Source of the DNA: Sphingomonas sp. RIT328
GTDB lineage: Bacteria > Pseudomonadota > Alphaproteobacteria > Sphingomonadales > Sphingomonadaceae
Assembly (NCBI RefSeq): GCF_000632225.1
Contig: NZ_JFYV01000056.1
Coordinates: 81,691 to 145,690 of the forward strand
Length of the DNA stretch: 64,000 bases
Direction of reading: 5' to 3'
Shown: piece by piece, positions 42,553 through 49,807 of the stretch
Numbering within the stretch: position 1 is the stretch's first letter
Layout: every line of letters begins with the position of its first letter
Notes under the pieces: model-generated
Told to the model about the DNA's origin: nothing
What the model saw: only the letters and a program-made list of their open reading frames with translations
Database searches by the model: none
Position numbers and translations under genes: made by a program

Positions 42553-43902
42553 ATGATCCGACCGACGCTGCTGATGCTCCACGCCCTCGGTGCGAGCGGC
42601 GACGAATGGCGGCAGGTGCGCGAGCGCCTGCCCGATTACGACTGCGTGGCGCTCGATCTGCCGGGCTTCGGCGCCGCCGCCGGTCAGGGTCATGCCGATG
42701 TCGTGACGATGGCGGACCAGCTTGCCGACGCGATCCGCGCCAGCGGTGCGCCGGCCTGCATCCTCGTCGGCCACAGCATGGGCGGCAAGATGGCGACGCT
42801 CGTCGCCGCGCGCGCCGCGGCGGGCGAATACGGCCTGTCGCGCCTGCTCGGCGTCGTGCTGGTCGCCGCCTCGCCGCCCTCGCCCGAGCCGATGGACGAG
42901 GCGCGCCGCGCGCAGATGCTCGGATGGTGCGCCGATGGCGCGATCGACCGCGACGCGGCGGAGACCTTCGTCGACGCCAATACCGCCGCGCGCCTGCCCG
43001 ACCCGTTGCGTGAGGCGGCGATCGCCGACGTGCGGCGCTCCGCCCCGGAGGCGTGGATCGCGTGGCTCGAACGCGGCAGCCGCGAGGATTGGAACGCGGA
43101 CATCGGTCCCATCGCCATGCCCGCGCTGATCGTCGCGGGCAGCGACGACGGCGACCTCGGCGAGGCGGCGCAGCGGCGACTCAACCAGCCCCTCTACGAG
43201 GAAGCGGAGGTCGCGGTCGTCGCCGACGCCGCGCACCTCATCCCCTACGAACAGCCGGACGCGCTTGCGGCGCTGATCGACGGCTTCGCAACCGGCCTCG
43301 CCGCGAGCGTGCTGCCGCGCGCCTTCGCCGATCTGCTCGGCTCCGCCCGGGTCAGCCGCCGCACCCGCGCGGCGATGCTTGCCCGGCTGCGTCCGCCGCG
43401 CCCGAGCGACTGGAGCGCGGCGCAGCATGCGACGATCGTGGCGCTGACCGGTCAGATCCTTCCCGACCTCGCCGATGCCGACGATCTCGCCCGGCGCGTC
43501 GAGGCGAGCATCGGCGATGGTGGCGGTGACGGCTGGCGGTTCGACAGCCTGCCGCCCGATCGCATCGCCTGGGTTCGCGGCCTCGCGACGCTCGATACGG
43601 TCACCGGCGGCTTTGCGGCGCTCGACCGCTCCGTCCAGGCGGACTGGCTCGATCGGCTCGCCGCGGGCGAGGTGGGATGTGACGACGATGGCCGCCACCT
43701 CTCGCCCGCGCAGATGGCCCTGTGGTTCGAGGATGTCCGTGCCGAGGTGGTGCGCAGCTGGGTCGCCCTGCCCGCGACGATGGCGGCGATCGGCTATGAC
43801 GGCTTTGCGGTCGGCGGCGATGGCCCGCGCAAACAGGGCTATGTCCGCACCCAGGCCGACACGGTCGAAGCCTGGCAGGTGCAGTCGGAGGCGGTGGCAT
43901 GA
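42553..43902 (+). CDS. Alpha/beta hydrolase fused to a gluconate-2-dehydrogenase subunit 3-like domain
   Basis: Residues 1-245 form an alpha/beta hydrolase: LDLPGFGAAAGQG, nucleophile Ser75 in VGHSMGGKM, acid near Asp198 and His228 in VADAAHLIPYEQP. Residues about 285-445 look like the Gdh3 small-subunit domain: ATIVALTGQILPDL, a conserved G-F-x-x-L-x-x-x-x-Q-x-x-W-L repeat (GGFAALDRSVQADWLDRLA), LWFEDVRAEVVRSWVALPATMAAIGYDGF. In three-part sugar/alcohol dehydrogenases the small subunit stabilises or exports the flavin subunit; the flavin subunit here would be the GMC protein encoded next, whose start overlaps this stop. I know of no described enzyme with this fusion. The start ATG follows GGAAAGAG. 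Confidence 0.7.
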   Translation: MIRPTLLMLHALGASGDEWRQVRERLPDYDCVALDLPGFGAAAGQGHADVVTMADQLADAIRASGAPACILVGHSMGGKMATLVAARAAAGEYGLSRLLGVVLVAASPPSPEPMDEARRAQMLGWCADGAIDRDAAETFVDANTAARLPDPLREAAIADVRRSAPEAWIAWLERGSREDWNADIGPIAMPALIVAGSDDGDLGEAAQRRLNQPLYEEAEVAVVADAAHLIPYEQPDALAALIDGFATGLAASVLPRAFADLLGSARVSRRTRAAMLARLRPPRPSDWSAAQHATIVALTGQILPDLADADDLARRVEASIGDGGGDGWRFDSLPPDRIAWVRGLATLDTVTGGFAALDRSVQADWLDRLAAGEVGCDDDGRHLSPAQMALWFEDVRAEVVRSWVALPATMAAIGYDGFAVGGDGPRKQGYVRTQADTVEAWQVQSEAVA

Positions 43903-45437
43903 CGGGCACGCACCACGACTGTCGCGATACGGTCGATGCGGTGGTGATCGGCACCGGTGCCGGCGGCGCGCCGCTTGCGGCACGGCTGGCCGCGGCGGGC
44001 CTGTCGGTGGTCGCGCTCGAGGCGGGGCGCGCCTTCCGGCCCGACGAGCATGTCGCCGACGAACTGGCCGCCGACATCTATTGGATGGAGGAGCGGCTGA
44101 GCGGCGGCGCGACGCCGACCGCGTTCGGATCGAACAATTCGGGGATGGGCGTCGGCGGGTCGATGCTCCACTGGGGCGCCTTCTGCCCGCGCCCCGATCC
44201 GCGCGACCTGCAGCTGAAGACGCTGACCGGCGAAGGCGCGGACTGGCCCGTGCCGCATGACGACCTTATCCGCTATATCGAGGAGGTCGAGGGCTTCACC
44301 GGCGTCTCCGGGCCGGCGCATTATCCGTGGGATGCGACACGCCGCTACGCTTACCCGCCGGTGGCGCGCAATGCGGCGGCCGAGGCGATGGCGCGCGGCT
44401 GCGCGGCGATCGGCATGACCGCGACCGACGCCCCCGCCGCGCTCGTCTCGCGCGACCGCGAGCAGCCGCATTTCGGTCAGCGCCAGGCCTGCGTCAATTG
44501 CGGCACCTGCCATCAGGGCTGCCGCAACGCCGCCAAGACGAGCATGGACACCACCTATCTGCCCTATGCGGTCGCGCATGGCGCGGAGATCCGCCCCGGC
44601 TGCCGCGTCGTCGACTTCGACTATGACGATCGCGGCCGGATCAGCGCGGTCGTCTATGCGACGGGTGAACAGCAGCATCGCCAGCGCTGCAACGCGGTCT
44701 TCCTGTGCGCCGGCGGGGTCGAGACGCCGCGGCTGCTGCTCAACCTCGGCATCGCCAATGCGAGCGGCCAGGTCGGGCGCAATTTCATGGCGCATGTCGC
44801 GACGCAGGTCTGGGGCCGGTTCGACGCCGATATGCGGATGAACCGCGGCTATCCCTCGTCGCTGATCAGCGAGGACATGATGCGCCCCGGCGATGCGGGG
44901 TGCGCCGGCGGCTATCTGATCCAGAGCCTCGGCGTGCTGCCGGTCAACCTCGCCACCGGCCTCGCGCGCGGCGCGGGCATGTGGGGCGAACGGTTGCAGA
45001 CGACCCTGCGCGGCTACAATCGCATGGCCGGGATCGGCATCAACGGCGAATGCCTGCCGCATGCCGACAACCGGCTCGACCTCGCCGACGAGACCGATGC
45101 CTTTGGTCATCGCAAGGCGCGGGTCCGCTTCAGCTATCATGCCAACGAACAGGCGATCGACCGCCATGCCCGCCGCGTCATGACCGACATCTGGCAGGCG
45201 GCGGGTGCGCAGGACGTGTTCGCGGTCGACCGGTCGGCGCATACCATCGGCACCTGCCGGATGGGCGAGGATGCCGAGAGCGCGGTGGTCGATGCCGACG
45301 GGCGCAGCTTCGAGGTGCCGAACCTGCTGATCTGCGACAATTCGATCTTTCCGAGCGCCCTCGCCGCCAATCCCGCGTTGACGATCATGGCGCTGTCGCT
45401 GCGCACCGCCGACCGGTTTCTCACCTCCCGCCCGTAA
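43899..45437 (+). CDS. GMC-family FAD-dependent oxidoreductase with a four-cysteine motif
   Basis: The 512-residue product has the FAD-binding fold (AVVIGTGAGGAPLAARLA), GMC_oxred_N and C regions, a catalytic histidine in RSAHTIGTCRMGED and the paired residue in AANPALTIMAL. Cysteines 198, 201, 204 and 208 (CVNCGTCHQGC) are spaced C-x2-C-x2-C-x3-C, comparable with Fe-S-bearing flavin subunits of membrane gluconate/glucose dehydrogenases and with long-chain alcohol oxidases. No Tat twin-arginine signal is visible at the N terminus. It should oxidise an alcohol or sugar hydroxyl; electron acceptor and substrate unknown. ATGA overlap with the hydrolase fusion suggests a complex. Confidence 0.85.
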   Translation: MTGTHHDCRDTVDAVVIGTGAGGAPLAARLAAAGLSVVALEAGRAFRPDEHVADELAADIYWMEERLSGGATPTAFGSNNSGMGVGGSMLHWGAFCPRPDPRDLQLKTLTGEGADWPVPHDDLIRYIEEVEGFTGVSGPAHYPWDATRRYAYPPVARNAAAEAMARGCAAIGMTATDAPAALVSRDREQPHFGQRQACVNCGTCHQGCRNAAKTSMDTTYLPYAVAHGAEIRPGCRVVDFDYDDRGRISAVVYATGEQQHRQRCNAVFLCAGGVETPRLLLNLGIANASGQVGRNFMAHVATQVWGRFDADMRMNRGYPSSLISEDMMRPGDAGCAGGYLIQSLGVLPVNLATGLARGAGMWGERLQTTLRGYNRMAGIGINGECLPHADNRLDLADETDAFGHRKARVRFSYHANEQAIDRHARRVMTDIWQAAGAQDVFAVDRSAHTIGTCRMGEDAESAVVDADGRSFEVPNLLICDNSIFPSALAANPALTIMALSLRTADRFLTSRP

Positions 45438-45447
45438 GGAACAGACC

Positions 45448-46251
45448 ATGGATCTTGGTATCACCAACCGTATCGCCCTGATCAGCGGCGCCGATTCCGG
45501 CATGGGCAAGGAAACCGCCCGGCTGTTGCTCGAAGCCGGCGTGCGCGTCGCCATCACCGACAAGCCCGACGGCACGCTCGACGAAGCGGTCGAGGCGCTG
45601 TCGCCGCTCGGCGAGATCGTCGCGGTCACCGGCGACGTCACCCGGCCGGACGACGTCAAGGCGATCTGGGCGGAGGTGCGCGACGCGCTCGGCGAGCCAG
45701 ATATCTACGTCAACGCCGCCGGCGTCACCGGCGCGACCGGTGACTTTCTTGAGGTCGACGATGCCGGCTGGCTCGACACGCTCAACATCAACCTGATGGG
45801 TGCGGTGCGGATGTGCCGCGAGGCGATTCCGGCGATGCGCCGCAAGGGCTGGGGCCGGGTCGTGCTGTTCGCCTCCGAAGACGCGGTGCAGCCTTATGTC
45901 GACGAGCTCGCCTATTGCGCGTCCAAGGCGGGGATCCTCAGCCTCGCCAAGGGTCTGTCCAAGGCCTATGGCTGCGACAACGTGCTGGTCAACACCGTGT
46001 CCCCGGCCTTTATCGCGACGCCGATGACCGACGCGATGATGCGCAAGCGCGCCAACGAACGCGGCGAGAGCTTCGATGCGGCGATCGCCAGCTTCCTCGA
46101 AGAGGAGCGCCCCGGCATGGTGCTCAAGCGGCGCGGCAAGCCCGAAGAGGTCGCCGCCGCGGTCGCCTTCCTCTGTTCGGAGCGGGCGAGCTTCATCAAC
46201 GGCGCGGGCATCCGGGTCGATTCCGGATCGGTCTTCACCATCGCGGGCTAG
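45448..46251 (+). CDS. Short-chain dehydrogenase/reductase (SDR)
   Basis: The 267-residue product is a classical SDR: cofactor motif GADSGMGKE, NAAG in DIYVNAAGVTG, catalytic Ser143, Tyr156 and Lys160 (AYCASK), and a C-terminal VNTVSPAFIATPM block. An acidic residue after beta-2 (ITDKPDG) points to NAD rather than NADP. Start ATG with TAAGGA upstream, 10 bp after the GMC stop, so probably one transcript. It could oxidise or reduce the carbonyl product of the GMC enzyme; substrate unknown. Confidence 0.87.
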   Translation: MDLGITNRIALISGADSGMGKETARLLLEAGVRVAITDKPDGTLDEAVEALSPLGEIVAVTGDVTRPDDVKAIWAEVRDALGEPDIYVNAAGVTGATGDFLEVDDAGWLDTLNINLMGAVRMCREAIPAMRRKGWGRVVLFASEDAVQPYVDELAYCASKAGILSLAKGLSKAYGCDNVLVNTVSPAFIATPMTDAMMRKRANERGESFDAAIASFLEEERPGMVLKRRGKPEEVAAAVAFLCSERASFINGAGIRVDSGSVFTIAG

Positions 46252-46383
46252 CGGCTGCCGTCGCCTTGAACAAAGCCGTGCGGTTAAAGTACGTTGGCTT
46301 TTGCCGGGGCGACGCCAGGATGCCCGAGGGCTAGGCTGTCTCGCGCGAAGACCGGATGATCGGCCGCCGCGATGGAGAGTCGC

Positions 46384-47196
46384 ATGATCAACCCCTGGGC
46401 GATGAAGATGGAGCAATTCACCCGCTTTACCCCGCATGAGCGCGCGCAGCTCGATGCGCTGCTGGTCGGGCGACAGCGTTCCCACGCCGTGCATGCGGAC
46501 ATCATCGCCGAGGGGGCCCATTCGGATCACTGCCACGTGCTGCTCAGCGGCATCGCCTGCCGCTACACCATCCTGCCGGACGGAGAGCGGCAGATCATGG
46601 CCTTCCTCGTCCCCGGCGACCTGTGCGACGCGGAGATCTTCGTGCTCAAGCGGATGGATCATGCGATCGGCGCGCTGGCGCCGTGCACGACGGCGATGAT
46701 CCCGGCCGGGGAGATGAAGACGCTGCTGCGCGAGGTGTCGCGCGTGTCCGAAGCCTTGTGGTGGGGGACGATGACCGACCTGGCCGTGCTGCGCGAACGG
46801 ATCGTCGACCACGGCCGCCGCGACGCCACCGAGCGGCTCGCCCATCTGCTCTACGAAATGCTGTTGCGCTACCGGATGGTCGGCCAGACCGACGGCGAGA
46901 CGTTCGACTTCGCGATCACCCAGACCGACCTCGCCGATGCCACCGGACTCACCCCGACGCACGTCAACCGCGTGCTGCAACGCTTTCGCGAGGAGGGGTT
47001 GATCGCATTGCGCAGCCGTCGCCTCACCGTGGTCGATCCGCCGCGGCTGATGAGGATCGGTCGCTTCTCCGCCAATTACCTCCACCTCGAACGCACCCTG
47101 TCCGGCGACCCGGCGGTCCGTGATCGCGTCGGCGATCTGATCGATTATCCGGCAGTCGATTACCCTATCGACGCCAGGCAAGGCGAACTCCGCTAG
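46384..47196 (+). CDS. Crp/Fnr-family transcriptional regulator (first of two)
   Basis: The 270-residue product has a cyclic-nucleotide-like sensor (HVLLSGIACRYTILPDGERQIMAFLVPGDLCD), a long dimer helix and a winged HTH of Crp type (ITQTDLADATGLTPTHVNRVLQRFREEGLIALRSR). The N terminus lacks the cysteine set of oxygen-sensing FNR. I chose the second ATG because GGAGAG lies 5 bases before it; an in-frame ATG four codons upstream is the alternative. The product length exceeds E. coli CRP by a C-terminal tail. Ligand unknown. Confidence 0.87.
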   Translation: MINPWAMKMEQFTRFTPHERAQLDALLVGRQRSHAVHADIIAEGAHSDHCHVLLSGIACRYTILPDGERQIMAFLVPGDLCDAEIFVLKRMDHAIGALAPCTTAMIPAGEMKTLLREVSRVSEALWWGTMTDLAVLRERIVDHGRRDATERLAHLLYEMLLRYRMVGQTDGETFDFAITQTDLADATGLTPTHVNRVLQRFREEGLIALRSRRLTVVDPPRLMRIGRFSANYLHLERTLSGDPAVRDRVGDLIDYPAVDYPIDARQGELR

Positions 47197-47223
47197 CGTG
47201 GCAGACAAGTGCAAGATGTTGCC

Positions 47224-47237
47224 CTGATCCACATCAG
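47224..47237. promoter_or_regulatory. FNR/Crp-type binding site before the second regulator
   Basis: CTGAT-CCAC-ATCAG is a perfect palindrome and differs from the FNR/FixK consensus TTGAT-N4-ATCAA only at the outer base pair. It lies just downstream of the first Crp gene and about 190 bp before the small ORF and the second Crp gene; a TGTAAAT box about 50 bases further on may be a -10. One or both local Crp proteins, or a global FnrL, could bind. Confidence 0.6.
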
Positions 47238-47427
47238 CGCCGATCGCCCGCACGAAATCATGTCGCCCGAACGGTGTAAATGTGCGCCGGATCGCCGGTC
47301 AAGCTGCGCGAGCGCAAGGATTGGCGACACCGTCCTATCTACATCAACTACGTCACTCGCCAGTCGAATCCGGCGCGCGCGTGGCAGAAGGATTTCCTTC
47401 GCCCCTGAGTGGAACGGGAGACGGATC

Positions 47428-47592
47428 ATGGCAGACGGCGATCTCGACTATTTCAGGAACCGCGTCGTCGTCGAGCGCGAACGGGCCCGCAGGGCAAGCA
47501 GCCCCGAGGCGCATTGCGCGCATCGGCAACTGGCGGCCGCCTATCTGCAGCGGATCGGCGAGGTCACCGGGCGCGAACGACGCCATGTTTGA
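47428..47592 (+). CDS. Small 54-residue protein coupled to the second Crp/Fnr gene
   Basis: A 55-codon frame starts at an ATG with GGGAGA upstream and ends inside the start of the next gene, overlapping it by 8 bp. The product, opening MADGDLDYFRNRVVVERERA and followed by a SPEAHCAHRQLAAAYLQRIG segment, is charged and helical, without signal or membrane parts. The D-Y-F-R-x-R, A-x-x-A and H-x-x-L-A-x-x-Y order resembles small proteins that I recall as frequent and uncharacterised in sphingomonads. Function unknown; the overlap suggests that its translation feeds ribosomes into the crp gene. Confidence 0.62.
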   Translation: MADGDLDYFRNRVVVERERARRASSPEAHCAHRQLAAAYLQRIGEVTGRERRHV

Positions 47593-48334
47593 AGAAAGCC
47601 TGCTGCAACAGCGTATCGCCGGGCGGGCGCACACCGACGCCGCGATCGGCGTCCTGTCGCTGCTCGGCGAGGACGAACGGCAGGCGCTCGCCGACGTCAC
47701 CTCGTCGGTCCAGCATGTGCGGGCCGGCGCCGATCTGCTGCGTGAGAGCGCGACGTCGCAGCATCTGTATCTGATCGTCGAAGGCTGGGCGTGCCGCTAT
47801 GCGATCACCCGCGACGGCCTGCGCCAGCTGTCGGCGCTGATCTTTCCGGGCGATGTCGCCAATGTCGATGCGCTCGCCGCGCACCGGGCCGGCCACGGCA
47901 TCCGTGCGCTCTCGGCGCTCAAGGTGCTTGCCATCGGTCGCCAGCATGCCGCGGCGCTCGCCGACGACTATCCCGCGATCGCGCGGCTGTTCCTCGACAT
48001 CGCCCTCAAGGATCATGCGATCCTCGGCCGGTGGATGGTGTGCAACGGGCGGCTAAGCGCGCGACGGCGGCTCGCGCATCTGCTCTGCGAGCTCAGCGCG
48101 CGCTGCGGGCGGCAGGGGATCAATGACGGCAGTTTCGACATGGCACTGACCCAGGAGCAGCTCGGTGACGTGCTCGGTCTGACCTCGGTCCACGTCAACC
48201 GGATGATGCAGGAGCTGCGCGGCGACGGCTTCGTCGTCACCGACGGGCGTACAGTGTCGATCCCCGATCTGCGCCGGTTGCAGCATGAGGGCGAGTTCGA
48301 CCCCGCCTATCTGCGCCTCCGGATGGCCGCCTGA
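47585..48334 (+). CDS. Crp/Fnr-family transcriptional regulator (second of two)
   Basis: The 249-residue product has the sensor fold (QHLYLIVEGWACRYAITRDGLRQLSALIFPGDVANVDAL) and a Crp-type winged HTH (MALTQEQLGDVLGLTSVHVNRMMQELRGDGFVV). It shares the LT-x2-HVNR recognition helix with the preceding regulator, so the two may read similar sites. No FNR cysteine cluster. The start overlaps the end of the small ORF; its sensor begins at the expected distance. The upstream gap holds an FNR-type palindrome, allowing auto- or cross-control. Confidence 0.86.
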   Translation: MFEESLLQQRIAGRAHTDAAIGVLSLLGEDERQALADVTSSVQHVRAGADLLRESATSQHLYLIVEGWACRYAITRDGLRQLSALIFPGDVANVDALAAHRAGHGIRALSALKVLAIGRQHAAALADDYPAIARLFLDIALKDHAILGRWMVCNGRLSARRRLAHLLCELSARCGRQGINDGSFDMALTQEQLGDVLGLTSVHVNRMMQELRGDGFVVTDGRTVSIPDLRRLQHEGEFDPAYLRLRMAA

Positions 48335-48364
48335 CCACCGGCACCCTGGTGCGTGGCGGCGCGC

Positions 48365-49042
48365 TCAGTCCCCGCGCGTCGGAGCGAGCGGCGATCCGGC
48401 ATAATCGCGCAGCACCGCGGCGACATCGTCGTAGATCGCGGTCGCGCCCGCCTCGGTGAGCTGATCGTCGCTGAATCCGCCCGATCGCACCGCCACGGCC
48501 GCCATGCCGCATTGCACCGCGGCGTCCATGTCATAGGGCGTGTCGCCGATCACCACCGCCTCCGCCGCGGTGACGCCTTCCAGCGTGTCGAGCGCGGCGG
48601 CGAAGATGTCGGGTGCGGGCTTGGTCTCGGCGACATCGTCGCTGCTCGTCGTCCCGCTCACCAGCGTCTCGGCATCGAGCAGCTTGAGATAATGGTCGAG
48701 CTCCTCGCCCGAGGCCGACGACGCCAGCACCACCCGCTGCCCCTGCGCATCGACGTGCCGCAGCAAATCCGAGGCGTGCGCGAACGGCTGCACCGATTCG
48801 AGATAGAGCCGCTTGAAGATCGCGCCATGCGCATCGCCCAGCGCCTCGACCGCGGCGTCGTCGAGGTCGGGGAGCAAGGTCGGCACCAATTTGTCGGTGC
48901 CCTTGCCGATCTGGTCGTGCAGCACCTGCCGGTCGAACTGCGCGCCGATGCCGGCAAACGCTTGTTCCCAGGCGAGCACGTGCATGTCGTTGCTGTCCAC
49001 CAACGTACCGTCGATGTCGAAAAGAACCGCCTTGATCGGCAT
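48365..49042 (-). CDS. HAD-superfamily phosphatase (phosphoglycolate phosphatase/beta-phosphoglucomutase-like)
   Basis: The 225-residue product has HAD motif I AVLFDIDGTLVDSNDMH with nucleophile aspartate, motif II VLASSASGEE, motif III lysine in AETKPAPDIF and motif IV VIGDTPYDMDAA. A helical cap (residues about 15-85) places it in subclass I with Gph/YieH-type enzymes. Substrate not predictable. It lies 80 bp after kdpE on the same strand, so it may be read through from the kdp locus, but a functional link is not evident. Confidence 0.85.
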   Translation of the reverse strand: MPIKAVLFDIDGTLVDSNDMHVLAWEQAFAGIGAQFDRQVLHDQIGKGTDKLVPTLLPDLDDAAVEALGDAHGAIFKRLYLESVQPFAHASDLLRHVDAQGQRVVLASSASGEELDHYLKLLDAETLVSGTTSSDDVAETKPAPDIFAAALDTLEGVTAAEAVVIGDTPYDMDAAVQCGMAAVAVRSGGFSDDQLTEAGATAIYDDVAAVLRDYAGSPLAPTRGD

Positions 49043-49122
49043 GACCGCTATCCTGTTGTTGGATCGTGCCAACCAGTGGCGATCGCCGGTCGTTCCGAAG
49101 GGATGGCGGCATCGGCCGCCGG

Positions 49123-49806
49123 TCAGTCGCTGCGCAGGCGGTAGCCGACGCCCAGTTCGTTGGCGATGACGCTGCCGACCGGGTCGGGGGCTTCGAGCTT
49201 CTGGCGCAGGTTGCGGATGACGATGCGCAGATATTCGATGCGCGGATCGTCGTCGCCGCCCCAACAGGCCGAGAGCAGCTTTTCATGCGTGACGATCCGC
49301 CCGATATGCCGGGTCAGCAGCGCCAGCACGTCATGCTCCTTGCGCGTTAGATGCACCGGCTCGCCGCCGCGGCTGACCAGCCGGCGATCGAGGTCGATGC
49401 GCAGGTCGCCGCGCTCCACCACCTGCGGCGCCGCCTCCGCCGGTCCGCGATGCCGCAGCGCGACGCGCAGCCGGGCGAGCAGCTCCTCGGTATCGAACGG
49501 CTTGGTGACGAAATCGTCCGCGCCGAGATCCAGCGCCGTCACCTTCTCGTCGACCGCATCGCGCGCCGAGACGATGAGGATCACCGCATCGCCCTGTTTG
49601 CGCAGCAGCGGGATGACGCCGAGTCCGTCGCGATCGGGCAGGCCGAGGTCGAGCAGGATCGCATCCGGCCGCTCCGCCGCCGCCATGTGGAGCGCGGCGC
49701 GGCCATCCTCCGCCTCGACCACGGCATAACCGGCGCGGAGCAACGTGTTGCGCAGCAGCCGCCGGATCGCCGGCTCGTCATCCACCACCAGGATCGTCGC
49801 GGGCAT
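49123..49806 (-). CDS. kdpE: KdpE response regulator of potassium uptake
   Basis: KdpE is the OmpR-type regulator that turns on kdp when potassium is scarce. The 227-residue product has a receiver (ILVVDDEPAIRRLLRNTL, phospho-acceptor Asp53 in LLDLGLPDRDG, lysine in FVTKPFDTEELLARL) and a winged-helix DNA-binding domain (VHLTRKEHDVLALLTRHIGRIVTHEKLL, EYLRIVIRNLRQKLE). It starts 1 bp before the kdpD stop region ends, last of the kdp genes. Confidence 0.95.
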   Translation of the reverse strand: MPATILVVDDEPAIRRLLRNTLLRAGYAVVEAEDGRAALHMAAAERPDAILLDLGLPDRDGLGVIPLLRKQGDAVILIVSARDAVDEKVTALDLGADDFVTKPFDTEELLARLRVALRHRGPAEAAPQVVERGDLRIDLDRRLVSRGGEPVHLTRKEHDVLALLTRHIGRIVTHEKLLSACWGGDDDPRIEYLRIVIRNLRQKLEAPDPVGSVIANELGVGYRLRSD

Positions 49807-49807
49807 A

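Noticed and set aside
41062..43983. A minus-strand frame of about 970 codons across the disulfide reductase and hydrolase-fusion genes
   Set aside because: It crosses two well-supported plus-strand genes and has the usual antisense composition.
48335..48364. GCACC-CT-GGTGC as a terminator between the second Crp gene and the HAD gene
   Set aside because: The stem is 5 bp with a 2-base loop, which cannot fold well, and no T-run follows.
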